Part shown: positions 8,712 to 16,969 of the stretch, in pieces
Layout: every line of letters begins with the position of its first letter
Numbering within the stretch: position 1 is the stretch's first letter
DNA from: Alloyangia pacifica
Lineage (GTDB): Bacteria; Pseudomonadota; Alphaproteobacteria; Rhodobacterales; Rhodobacteraceae
Length of the DNA stretch: 64,000 bases
Direction of reading: 5' to 3'
Assembly: GCF_003111685.1 (NCBI RefSeq)
Contig: NZ_CP022191.1
Location: forward strand, 186,001-250,000
The notes under the pieces: model-generated
The model's database searches: none
What the model saw: the letters and a program-made list of their open reading frames with translations, nothing else
What the model was told of the DNA's origin: nothing
Made by a program: the position numbers and the translations under genes

Positions 8712-10175
8712 TCAGGCGCTCTCGCCGCGCGGCTCCTCTCCGCGATGGCCGGCCATGCCTCCCGAAACCTCTTCGGTGGATTCCTCGGCCAGCTCCTTCG
8801 GCAGCACGAGGTTGAGCACGATGGCGATCAGCGCTGCGGGCAGGATCCCCGAGGCGCCGAGGATGCGCAGCGTGTCGGGCAGGTGCTGCAGCGCATTGGG
8901 CGCGCCCGGCGCGACGTTCAGCACCTCGAGCTGCAGCCCGAGTCCGACAGAGAGCGCCACGGCGAAGATCACCATGTTGCGCCGCGTCCAGTCGACGTCG
9001 GACAGCATCGAGATACCCGAGGCGACGACCATGCCGAACATCACGATGACGCCGCCGCCCAGCACCTCGATCGGCACGGTGCGGATCACGCCGCCGACCT
9101 TCGGCACCAGCCCGCAGACGATCAGGAAGATCGCGCCGATGGTCACCACGTGGCGGCTCATCACGCCGGTCATGGCGATGAGCCCGACGTTCTGGCTGAA
9201 CGAGGTGTTGGGCAGGCCGCCGAAGATCCCGGCGATCGCCGAGCCTACACCGTCGGCATAGGTGGCCCCGGCGATCTCGCGGTCGGTGGCCTCGCGCCCC
9301 GCGCCGCCCTTGGTGATGCCCGAAACGTCGCCGACGGTCTCGACCGCCGAGACGAAGGCCATCAGGCAAAAGCCGATGACCCCGGCGACCGTGAACTCGA
9401 TGCCGTAGCGGAACGGCTGCGGCAGCGAGAAGGCGGCGGCGTTCTGCCACGAGCCGGCGATGGCGTCGAACGAAAGCAGCCCGGTGAAGATCGCGTAGAC
9501 ATAGCCCACGAGAATGCCCACCAGCACCGCCGAGATGCTGAGCATGCCGCGGGCGAAGAACTTCAGCCCCAGCGTCACCGCCAGCACCACCAGCGCCGTC
9601 GACCAGCTTGCCCAAGACCCGTACCTGGCGAGCCCGGCCTCCTTGGCCGGCACGCCGCCCGCCGCGTATTCGATGCCGACTTTGACCAGCGCGAGGCCGA
9701 TCATCGTAACGACCAGGCCGGTCACCAGCGGCGGCAACGCAAAGCGGATGCGGCCGATCACCGTGCCAAGGAGCGCGTGGAAGAGGCCGCCCGCGAGGAT
9801 GCCGCCGAACATGGCTGCCAGCCCGTCGACCCCCTTGCCCGCGACCAGCGGGATCATGATCGGGATGAAGGCAAAGCTTGTGCCCTGCACGATCGGAAGG
9901 CCCGCTCCGATCGGCCCCAGCGTGAGCGTCTGGAACAGCGTCGCCACCCCGGCAAAGAGCATGGACATCTGGATGAGATAAAGCAGTTCCGGGAAGTCGG
10001 GGCTGTTCGAGCCGAAGCCGAAACCCGCCGCGCCCGCGACGATGATCGCCGGGGTCACGTTCGAGACGAACATCGCCAGCACGTGCTGGATGCCGAGCGG
10101 GATGGCGCGGCTGAGCGCGGGGGTGAAGTTCGGATCGCGCAATTGCTCGGGCGTTCCGATGCGGTGGTCGGTCAT
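8712..10175 (-). CDS. NCS2-family urate/xanthine permease
   Basis: Proton symporter of the nucleobase-ascorbate (NCS2) family, 487 residues with about 12-14 predicted membrane segments. The signature NTSFSQNVGLIAMTGVMSR and the early VQGTSFAFIPIM are present. The QNVG form of the motif and the neighbouring urate-pathway genes (allA, allantoinase, puuD) favour urate or xanthine over uracil. It is the last gene of a leftward group with allA and the allantoinase fusion, 52 nt after allA. Exact substrate is inferred. Confidence 0.85.
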   Translation of the reverse strand: MTDHRIGTPEQLRDPNFTPALSRAIPLGIQHVLAMFVSNVTPAIIVAGAAGFGFGSNSPDFPELLYLIQMSMLFAGVATLFQTLTLGPIGAGLPIVQGTSFAFIPIMIPLVAGKGVDGLAAMFGGILAGGLFHALLGTVIGRIRFALPPLVTGLVVTMIGLALVKVGIEYAAGGVPAKEAGLARYGSWASWSTALVVLAVTLGLKFFARGMLSISAVLVGILVGYVYAIFTGLLSFDAIAGSWQNAAAFSLPQPFRYGIEFTVAGVIGFCLMAFVSAVETVGDVSGITKGGAGREATDREIAGATYADGVGSAIAGIFGGLPNTSFSQNVGLIAMTGVMSRHVVTIGAIFLIVCGLVPKVGGVIRTVPIEVLGGGVIVMFGMVVASGISMLSDVDWTRRNMVIFAVALSVGLGLQLEVLNVAPGAPNALQHLPDTLRILGASGILPAALIAIVLNLVLPKELAEESTEEVSGGMAGHRGEEPRGESA

Positions 10176-10227
10176 GTCTTGGGGTGCTCCCTGCTGGGGC
10201 GCGGGGCCGGTCTTGCTGCCGGCGTCC

Positions 10228-10716
10228 TCACGCGGTGGCGTGAATGAGGTAAGGCTCTTCGAACCAGTGCTCCTCGAGGTTTGGCCCCGCGCCGATCCGG
10301 TCGATCACGGCGAAGAGCCCCGGCGCGCGCAGCGGGGTCAGCACCCCGTGCCACGTGCCGCGACGGAAATTGATCCCCTGTCCGGGGCGGGTGAGAAAGG
10401 CGCGGGGCGCTCCCGGCACGCCGCCCTCGTCGGGGGCGACAACCACGAGGAACGGATCATGGCTCATCGGCAGAAAGGCCTGGCTGCCCTGTGGGTGGCG
10501 CTCGACCATCTCGAGCCGCAAGGGCAGCGCGCGCGGCTCCGCCTTGAAGAGGCTGATCCCGGCGTGGCCATCCAGCATGTCGAGCGTCGCGCGGTCGTGG
10601 AAACGTCCGCACAGCCCCTGGTTGATGATCCGGTCAGGCGGTCCCTCCGCCTCCAGCACCTCGCCAAAGGGGGCAAAGGCGGCGGCGGCAAGAGGTTCGG
10701 CGACGATCCGGCTCAT
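10228..10716 (-). CDS. allA: Ureidoglycolate lyase
   Basis: Cupin-fold lyase, 162 residues, that splits (S)-ureidoglycolate into glyoxylate and urea. Typical features are LDMLDGHAGISLF, VERHPQGSQAF and the C-terminal FRRGTWHGVL. I start at ATG 10716, which overlaps the stop of the upstream allantoinase fusion (ATGA), instead of an in-frame ATG at 10770 inside that gene. The product glyoxylate is the substrate of the bhc enzymes encoded 2-6 kb away. Confidence 0.92.
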   Translation of the reverse strand: MSRIVAEPLAAAAFAPFGEVLEAEGPPDRIINQGLCGRFHDRATLDMLDGHAGISLFKAEPRALPLRLEMVERHPQGSQAFLPMSHDPFLVVVAPDEGGVPGAPRAFLTRPGQGINFRRGTWHGVLTPLRAPGLFAVIDRIGAGPNLEEHWFEEPYLIHATA

Positions 10717-12149
10717 GCGCCGAGCTTGTCCATCAGGCGCAGCTCGGCAATGCGCTCGACCTGCCTGCACGCCTCTTCGAACTCGGTGGCGCGATCATTG
10801 CCGAGGCGGCGGCGGAAGGCCTCCATGATCGAGAGCTTGTCGTTGTCACGCACGGCAATGATGAAGGGAAAGCCGAATTTCGCGGTATAGGCCTCGTTGA
10901 GCCCGGTAAAGGCGTCGCGCTCGGCATCGGTCAGCGCATCGAGCCCCGCCCCCGCCTGCTCGGCGGTCGACTCCTCGGTGAGCCGCTTGGCCTGTGCCAG
11001 CTTGCCCGCCAGATCGGGGTGCGCGGTCAGCACGGCAAGCCGCTGTTCGTCGGAGGCCGCGCGGAAGACCCGCGCCAGCGCGGCATGAACGCCGCGCGCG
11101 GTGTCATGGGTCTGCCCGAGTTCCAGCGCATGGGCGCCCTCGGCGATCCAAGGGCTGTGCTCGAAGACGCCGCCGAAGGCCTCCACGAAGGCGCGGCGGT
11201 CCATCCGCGACGGGCGCGGGCCGGTCGGCGCGGGATGCTCCGTCGCCCAATGCTCGGCGATCTGCGCGCGGGTGGCGAACCAGACGCCCTCCTGCGCGGC
11301 CATGTGGGCCAGCACCCGCTTCAGCGCCGCCACCCGGCCCGGACGGCCGACGAGCCGGCAATGCAGGCCGATCGACAGCATCTTCGGCGCCCCCGCGAGG
11401 CCCTCCTCATAAAGCGTATCGAAACTGTCGCGCAGGTAGGCCTCGAACTGGTCGCCCGAATTGAACCCCTGCGGCGAAGCAAAGCGCATGTCATTGGCGT
11501 CGAGCGTATAGGGCACGATCAGCTGCTCCTTGCTGCCGACCTTCACCCAATAGGGCAGGTCGTCGGCGTAACTGTCGGCGATGTAGTCGAAATCCCCCTC
11601 CTCGGCGGCGAGACGCACGGTGTTCATCGAGCAGCGCCCGGTGTACCAGCCGCGCGGCGGCGCGCCGGTGACGAGGGTGTGCAGGCGGATCGCCTCGCGG
11701 ATCTGCGCGCGCTCCTCTTCCTCGGGCATGTCCTTGTGCTCGACCCACTTGAGACCATGCGAGGCGATCTCCCAGCCGGCGCGCTGCATGGCAGACACCT
11801 GCTCTGGCGCACGGGCAAGCGCGGTGGCAACGCCGTAGACGGTGACGGGGAGGTCCTTCAGCAGCCGGTGCAGCCGCCAGAATCCGGCGCGGGCGCCGTA
11901 TTCGTAGATCGACTCCATGTTCCAGTGACGCTGGCCCGGCCATGGCGCCGCGCCGACGATCTCGGACAGGAAGGCCTCGGAGGCGGCGTCGCCGTGCAGG
12001 ATGTTGTTCTCGCCGCCTTCTTCGTAGTTCACCACGATCTGCACCGCGATCTTTGCGCCGTTCGGCCAGTTCGCGGCGGGCGGGGACTCGCCATATCCGG
12101 TCATGTCGCGGGGATAGCGGGGTGCGGTCAGCGGGCTCAGCAGCGTCAT
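10713..12149 (-). CDS. Fused allantoinase (PuuE) and OHCU decarboxylase (UraD)
   Basis: Two-domain protein of 478 residues. Residues 1 to about 305 are a PuuE-type, metal-independent allantoinase of the polysaccharide deacetylase fold (NYEEGGENNILHGD, GWEIASHGLKW, GWYTGRCSMNT). Residues about 315-478 are 2-oxo-4-hydroxy-4-carboxy-5-ureidoimidazoline decarboxylase (EHSPW near 330, the HPDL motif at 377-380, KFGFPFIIAV at 424-433). It should turn OHCU into (S)-allantoin and then allantoate. ATG 12149 follows AAGGAG; an in-frame start at 12224 adds a non-conserved leader. It overlaps allA by 4 nt. Confidence 0.92.
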   Translation of the reverse strand: MTLLSPLTAPRYPRDMTGYGESPPAANWPNGAKIAVQIVVNYEEGGENNILHGDAASEAFLSEIVGAAPWPGQRHWNMESIYEYGARAGFWRLHRLLKDLPVTVYGVATALARAPEQVSAMQRAGWEIASHGLKWVEHKDMPEEEERAQIREAIRLHTLVTGAPPRGWYTGRCSMNTVRLAAEEGDFDYIADSYADDLPYWVKVGSKEQLIVPYTLDANDMRFASPQGFNSGDQFEAYLRDSFDTLYEEGLAGAPKMLSIGLHCRLVGRPGRVAALKRVLAHMAAQEGVWFATRAQIAEHWATEHPAPTGPRPSRMDRRAFVEAFGGVFEHSPWIAEGAHALELGQTHDTARGVHAALARVFRAASDEQRLAVLTAHPDLAGKLAQAKRLTEESTAEQAGAGLDALTDAERDAFTGLNEAYTAKFGFPFIIAVRDNDKLSIMEAFRRRLGNDRATEFEEACRQVERIAELRLMDKLGA

Positions 12150-12273
12150 CTGGGACGGGCTCCTTCGGTGTTGCCTCCGGGTCATCCCTAAGGTGTAATC
12201 CGAATAATGCCGGATGATTTTCAATTTCCGTTTGAAGCTGCCTCAACAACCTTGCGTGGAGCCCGGCGCGCCC

Positions 12274-13209
12274 CTAGCGCCCGCTTTCCGTCGCGCGGTC
12301 CTCGGCCTGCCGGATTGCCGCGCCGACCCGGTCCGTGATGTAATCCATGAAGAGCCGCGTCTTGGGGTCCTGTCCCTTGCGATGGGTGAACAGGCAGGCC
12401 ATTTGAATCGGCTCGGGCGGCGTGTCCTCGGCCACCGGGACCAACCGGCCGATGCGCAGGTATTCGGCCACTTCGAAGACCGGCTTCAGCGCGATCCCCT
12501 CGCCCGCCAGCGCCCAGTCGGTCAGCACGTCGCCGTCATCGGATTCGTAGCGTCCGGAGACGGCGAAGCGTTTCGGCCCCTCGGGCGTGCGCAGCCGCCA
12601 CTGGAACTCGGTGGCGCCGGGAAAGCGCAGGTTGAGGCATTCGTGGCGGTGGGCGATCAGCGCCTCGCCCGAGGTCGGGTTGCCCCGCCGCGCGGTGTAG
12701 GAGGGCGCGGCGACGAGCACGCGCTGCACGTCGGCGATCTTGCGCATCCGCAGCGCGCTGTCCTCGGGCGTCCCGAGGAAGAACGCCAGATCGAGCCCCT
12801 CGGTTGTCAGGTCCACCTTGCGATCCGACAGGCGAAGGCGGATCTGCACATCCGGGTATTCCTTGAGGAACCCGGGCACATGGGGCGCGATCAGCCGCCT
12901 GCCGACGCCGAGAGGCGCCGCGACGTAGAGCGAGCCCTTCGGGTTGTCGGTGAGCTGGGCCACCTGCGCCTCGGCCATCTCCAGCACCTCGAGCACTTCG
13001 CGCGCCCCCCCGTAGAAGGCCCGACCCTGCTCGGTCGGGGCGAGGTTGCGCGTGGTGCGCTGGAAGAGCCGCACATTGAGATGCTCCTCGAGCTGCGAGA
13101 TTCGCGCCGAAGTGACCGCCGGTGAGATTCTCAGGTCGCGGCCTGCGGCGGACATGCTGCCCAACTCGTAGACACGGACGAAGGTGCGGATATTGTCGAG
13201 ATAGGACAT
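12274..13209 (-). CDS. LysR-family regulator, probable purine-pathway control
   Basis: 311-residue LysR protein. The N-terminal winged helix-turn-helix (MSAAGRDLRISPAVTSARIS) is followed by a two-lobed effector-binding domain. It is divergent from puuD, with about 100 nt between their starts, and lies upstream of the leftward allantoinase-allA-permease group, which suggests control of urate breakdown. An AGCA-N7-TGCT inverted repeat at 13251-13265 in the shared gap is a possible binding site. The ligand is unknown. Confidence 0.82.
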   Translation of the reverse strand: MSYLDNIRTFVRVYELGSMSAAGRDLRISPAVTSARISQLEEHLNVRLFQRTTRNLAPTEQGRAFYGGAREVLEVLEMAEAQVAQLTDNPKGSLYVAAPLGVGRRLIAPHVPGFLKEYPDVQIRLRLSDRKVDLTTEGLDLAFFLGTPEDSALRMRKIADVQRVLVAAPSYTARRGNPTSGEALIAHRHECLNLRFPGATEFQWRLRTPEGPKRFAVSGRYESDDGDVLTDWALAGEGIALKPVFEVAEYLRIGRLVPVAEDTPPEPIQMACLFTHRKGQDPKTRLFMDYITDRVGAAIRQAEDRATESGR

Positions 13210-13310
13210 TCTTCGGCAAAACTTGAAACTGCTTGGATGTTGCTGGAGATAGCAGAATAATTGCTCGCGGCCTAGAGTGCCGCAACAAACTGCATCAGGG
13301 AGAGACCGGC

Positions 13311-14543
13311 ATGTATGATCTCGCGATCCTCTGGGATTGGCTCGGCTTTGCCGTGCGTTGGCTGCACGTGATCACCGCGATCGCCTGGATCGGCTCGTCC
13401 TTTTATTTCATCGCGCTCGACCTCGGCCTGCGCAAGGCGCCGCACCTGCCGGTCGGCGCGCATGGCGAGGAATGGCAGGTCCATGGCGGCGGGTTCTACC
13501 ACGTGCAGAAGTACCTCGTGGCGCCCGAGGCGATGCCCGACCACCTGACCTGGTTCAAATGGGAGAGCTATGCCACCTGGCTCTCAGGCGCGGCGCTCTT
13601 GATGATCGTCTATTGGGCGGGCGGCGAGCTTTTCCTGATCGATCCCACCAAGGCCGACATCTCGCTCTTCCAGGGCATCGTGATCTCGGCGCTGTCGCTG
13701 ACCCTCGGCTGGCTGGTCTACGACCGGCTCTGCAAGTCCAGGCTCGGCGAGACGCCGACGCTGCTGATGGTGCTGCTCTTCGGGATGCTGGTGGTGATGT
13801 CCTGGGGCTACACCCAGGTGTTCACCGGCCGCGCCGCGCTCTTGCACCTCGGCGCCTTCACCGCGACGATCATGACCGCCAACGTCTTCTTCATCATCAT
13901 GCCGAACCAGCGCATCGTGGTGGACGACCTGAAGAACGGCCGCACCCCCGATCCCAAGTACGGCAAGATCGCCAAGCTGCGCTCGACGCACAACAACTAC
14001 CTGACGCTGCCGGTCGTCTTTTTGATGCTGTCGAACCACTACCCGCTGGCCTTTGCCACCGAGACCGCCTGGATCATTCCCTGCCTGGTCTTCCTCATGG
14101 GGGTGACGATCCGGCATTTCTTCAACACGATGCACGCGCGCAAGAAGGCGCCCTACTGGACCTGGGCGGTGACCGCGCTGCTCTTCATCGCCATCGCCTG
14201 GCTCTCCACCGCGCCGATGCTGGATACCTACGAGGAGGCCGAGGCCCGGCCGCTCACCGCCGCCGAGCAGCGTTTCGCGGGGGCGGCGGGCTTCGAGGAC
14301 GCCTATCACGCGGTGATCGGCAATTGCTCGATGTGCCATGCGCGCGAGCCCTCGTGGGACGGGCTGCACCACCCGCCCAAGGGCGTGGTGCTCGAGACCG
14401 AATCCGACGTCGCCCGCCACGCGCGGCTGATCTTCCTGCAGGCCGGCGCCAGCCACGCCATGCCACCGCCCAACGCCATCCAGATGGACCCGGCGGCGCG
14501 CCGCGAGATCGTCCAGTGGTACCGCGCCGCGACAAAAGGCTGA
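13311..14543 (+). CDS. puuD: Membrane urate hydroxylase with cytochrome c domain
   Basis: Integral membrane urate oxidase of the PuuD type, 410 residues, unrelated to soluble uricase. It oxidises urate to 5-hydroxyisourate and passes electrons through a fused cytochrome c. About eight N-terminal membrane segments (WLHVITAIAWIGSSFYF; FKWESYATWLSGAALL) precede a C-terminal heme c domain with CSMCH at 339-343 and a likely Met ligand in HAMPPPN (Met384). The start ATG 13311 has AGGGAGAG upstream. The next enzyme, 5-hydroxyisourate hydrolase, is not in the window. Confidence 0.92.
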   Translation: MYDLAILWDWLGFAVRWLHVITAIAWIGSSFYFIALDLGLRKAPHLPVGAHGEEWQVHGGGFYHVQKYLVAPEAMPDHLTWFKWESYATWLSGAALLMIVYWAGGELFLIDPTKADISLFQGIVISALSLTLGWLVYDRLCKSRLGETPTLLMVLLFGMLVVMSWGYTQVFTGRAALLHLGAFTATIMTANVFFIIMPNQRIVVDDLKNGRTPDPKYGKIAKLRSTHNNYLTLPVVFLMLSNHYPLAFATETAWIIPCLVFLMGVTIRHFFNTMHARKKAPYWTWAVTALLFIAIAWLSTAPMLDTYEEAEARPLTAAEQRFAGAAGFEDAYHAVIGNCSMCHAREPSWDGLHHPPKGVVLETESDVARHARLIFLQAGASHAMPPPNAIQMDPAARREIVQWYRAATKG

Positions 14544-14693
14544 GCACGCGCCGGTCGAGACTTCCGCCTGTTGCGCAGGTGCGGCAGTGTGGGGCGTCCC
14601 GGTCTCGGACCGGGTCGTCTCGCCGGTGATCCGCCGCGCCCATCGCAAGGGGCATGCCGGCACCGTGCACCCGGTTGCCCTGGAGATCCCGAC

Positions 14694-15683
14694 TTGAAGG
14701 TTCACATACTCGACGATTGGTACGACAACCTGCGGTGCCTGCCGTCTTTTTCCCTGCTCGACGGCCATGAGGTCACCGTCTGGACCGACCGCGCCCCCGA
14801 TGCCGCCGCCCAGGCCGCGCGGCTGAAGGGCGCCGAGGCGGTGGTGCTGTTCCGCGACCGGACCACGATCAACGCCGAGCTGGCCGAAGCGCTCGATGGG
14901 GTGAAGCTGATTGCCATGCGCGGCCAGCATGGCCATGTGGATACCGACGCGCTGAGCCGTGCCGGCATCCTCTTTTGCTCGAAGATGAGCAAGGACGGCC
15001 CCTCGACCTCGACCGCCGAGCTGACCTTCGGGCTGATCATCGCGGCGCTGCGCCACCTGCCCGAGCAGATCGCCTCGGCCCTCGCGGGGGCTTGGCAGGG
15101 CCACGCGCCGCTGGGGCGCAACGTGGCGGGCAAGAGGCTGGGACTCTACGGCTACGGCGGCATCGCCAAGGTGGTGGCGGGGTATGCGCGTGCCTTCGGA
15201 ATGGACGTGCAGGTCTGGGCCTCGGAGGCGAGCCGTGCCCGCGCCGCTGTCGATGGTTTGATCGTTCCCGAGGACCGCGAGGCCTTTTTTGCAAGCTCGG
15301 ACGTGGTGTCGATCCACAAGCGCCTGCTGCCCGAGACCCGGGGCGAGGTCACCGAGGCCGACCTGATGGTGATGCGGCCGGACTCGGTGCTGGTGAACAC
15401 CTCGCGCGCCAGCGTCATTGCGCCGGGTGCCCTGCTGGCCGCGCTCGAGGCGGGCCGCATCGGGCAGGCCGCGCTCGATGTCTTCCCCGCAGAGCCCGTC
15501 ACCGATCCCGCCGATCCGCTGCTCTCGCACCCCCGGGTGATCCCGACGCCGCACGTGGGTTTCGTGACCTCCGAGGAGCTCGACAAGCAATTCGGCGAGA
15601 TTTTCGAGCTGATCATTGCCTACGCCGAGGGCGCACCGATCGAGATGATCAATCCCGAGGTCTGGTCGCCCAGCCAGAGTTGA
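14694..15683 (+). CDS. D-2-hydroxyacid dehydrogenase, TTG start
   Basis: NAD(P)-dependent D-isomer 2-hydroxyacid dehydrogenase, 329 residues. The Rossmann motif is LYGYGGIAKVVAGYA, and the catalytic Arg-Glu-His set is in VNTSRASVI, VFPAEPV and TPHVGFV. Homology begins at KVHILDDWYD with no ATG nearby, so TTG 14694, seven bases after GGAGAT, is the best start. It lies 150 nt after puuD on the same strand. Reduction of glyoxylate, hydroxypyruvate or another 2-oxoacid is possible; the substrate is not evident from sequence. Confidence 0.8.
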   Translation: MKVHILDDWYDNLRCLPSFSLLDGHEVTVWTDRAPDAAAQAARLKGAEAVVLFRDRTTINAELAEALDGVKLIAMRGQHGHVDTDALSRAGILFCSKMSKDGPSTSTAELTFGLIIAALRHLPEQIASALAGAWQGHAPLGRNVAGKRLGLYGYGGIAKVVAGYARAFGMDVQVWASEASRARAAVDGLIVPEDREAFFASSDVVSIHKRLLPETRGEVTEADLMVMRPDSVLVNTSRASVIAPGALLAALEAGRIGQAALDVFPAEPVTDPADPLLSHPRVIPTPHVGFVTSEELDKQFGEIFELIIAYAEGAPIEMINPEVWSPSQS

Positions 15684-15912
15684 GCGCGAGGCGGGCCGGA
15701 ACCTGGCGAGCAGCTCCGGTCATCGTCGATCGTGCGCGGGTGGTGCGCCAGCGCCGCGTGGCTGAGGGTCGGCGCCTCAACGCCGCGCTGGAAAGAGCCG
15801 TCATCGGCTTTGCCCCTGCAGGCCTCCTGCTCCAGATAGACGACCCGCACCCCTTGTTCTTCCCTGCAATAGTTGAGATCCTGCGGCACCTTACTGCAAG
15901 AGCAAACCTCCC
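15684..15912. other. Gap between the 2-hydroxyacid dehydrogenase and the TauE/SafE gene
   Basis: This 229-nt stretch has open frames on both strands but none with a recognisable family. I see no strong terminator. It may hold the promoter of the TauE/SafE gene. Confidence 0.4.
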
Positions 15913-16668
15913 ATGATCCCATCCCTGCTGCTGCCCGACGGCATGACCGAAGCGGTCTTTGCCCTGCTCATCGGCACGAGCTTCGCCGCCTCCTTCATCA
16001 CCGTCGCCTTCGGCATCGGCGGCGGCGGTGTCCTCTTGGCGGTCATGGCGAGCCTGGTGCCCCCGGCGGCGCTGATCCCGACCCATGGCGTCATCCAGCT
16101 TGGCTCGAACTTCGGGCGCGCGGCGCTGACCTTCCGCCACATCCACTGGTCGGTGATCCCGGCCTTTGCACTCGGCTCGCTGATCGGCGCGGCGGCGGGC
16201 GGCGTCATCGCGGTGACCTTGCCGCCGTCGATCATGCAGATCGGTATCGGCGCCTTCGTGATCTACTCGGTCTTTGCCAAGCCGCCCAAGGGGCTGCGCG
16301 ACTGGCCTGCCATCGTCGGCGCGGTGTCGAGCTTCCTGACCATGTTCTTCGGCGCAACCGGGCTCTTCGTTGCGACCTTCACCAAGTCGCAGGAGCTGCC
16401 CCGCCACTCCTATATCGCGACCCATGCGACGCTGATGACGGTGCAGCACGGGATCAAGACGCTGACCTTCGGCCTGCTCGGCTTCGCCTTCGCCCAATGG
16501 GGGGCGTTCGTCGTGGCGATGATCGCCGCCGGTCTGCTCGGAACGGTCTCGGGGAAGATGGTGCTCAACAGGATGAACGATCACCGCTTCCGTTTGGCGC
16601 TCGACACGATCCTGATCCTGCTGGCCCTGCGGCTCATCTATGCGGGTCTGCGGGATCTTCTGGGCTGA
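15913..16668 (+). CDS. TauE/SafE-family membrane carrier
   Basis: 251-residue protein with about eight membrane segments and the duplicated TSUP fold: FGIGGGGVLLAVMASLVPP in the first half and FFGATGLFVATFTK in the second. The family exports or imports organosulfur compounds or small organic acids such as sulfoacetate and glycolate-like anions. No sulfur genes are close by. Its position after a 2-hydroxyacid dehydrogenase suggests an organic acid, but that is a guess. Confidence 0.8.
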   Translation: MIPSLLLPDGMTEAVFALLIGTSFAASFITVAFGIGGGGVLLAVMASLVPPAALIPTHGVIQLGSNFGRAALTFRHIHWSVIPAFALGSLIGAAAGGVIAVTLPPSIMQIGIGAFVIYSVFAKPPKGLRDWPAIVGAVSSFLTMFFGATGLFVATFTKSQELPRHSYIATHATLMTVQHGIKTLTFGLLGFAFAQWGAFVVAMIAAGLLGTVSGKMVLNRMNDHRFRLALDTILILLALRLIYAGLRDLLG

Positions 16669-16969
16669 GGGCCGCTTGGCCACAGGCGCGCCCGGCGGCA
16701 ATCAGATCTTGGAGCATCAGCGCAGCCGCTGACAAGTATGTGTTCGCGCGGGCAACAACCTAGACGCCGCGGATCACCTCCGGCGTCACCAGATTGCGCA
16801 GCGCGCGCGGCCGCGCTTCAAGCCTTCGGTCTTTGCGCCGCTCGCGGCCCACACGCTCAAGGAACTGGCGCCGAAGATGGAGCTGCCTCGGGCCGCAGCT
16901 CGCCGCCATTCGCAGATCTGCAAGGCCTGCTGCGGTGGCGAGGGCAATTGCGGCGGCTATCCCGACGAG
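16669..16969. other. Unexplained 300-nt stretch with a Cys-rich open frame
   Basis: Lies between convergent genes. One forward frame through about 16817-16975 reads FKPSVFAPLAAHTLKELAPK and then ICKACCGGEGNCGGYPDE. It has no credible start and runs on into antisense of the asparaginase gene, so it is more likely a gene remnant or chance frame than a gene. I do not recognise the family. Confidence 0.3.

Noticed and set aside
13584-15590. A 668-codon open frame on the - strand
   Set aside because: Antisense to puuD and the 2-hydroxyacid dehydrogenase. Heme and cofactor motifs are on the + strand.
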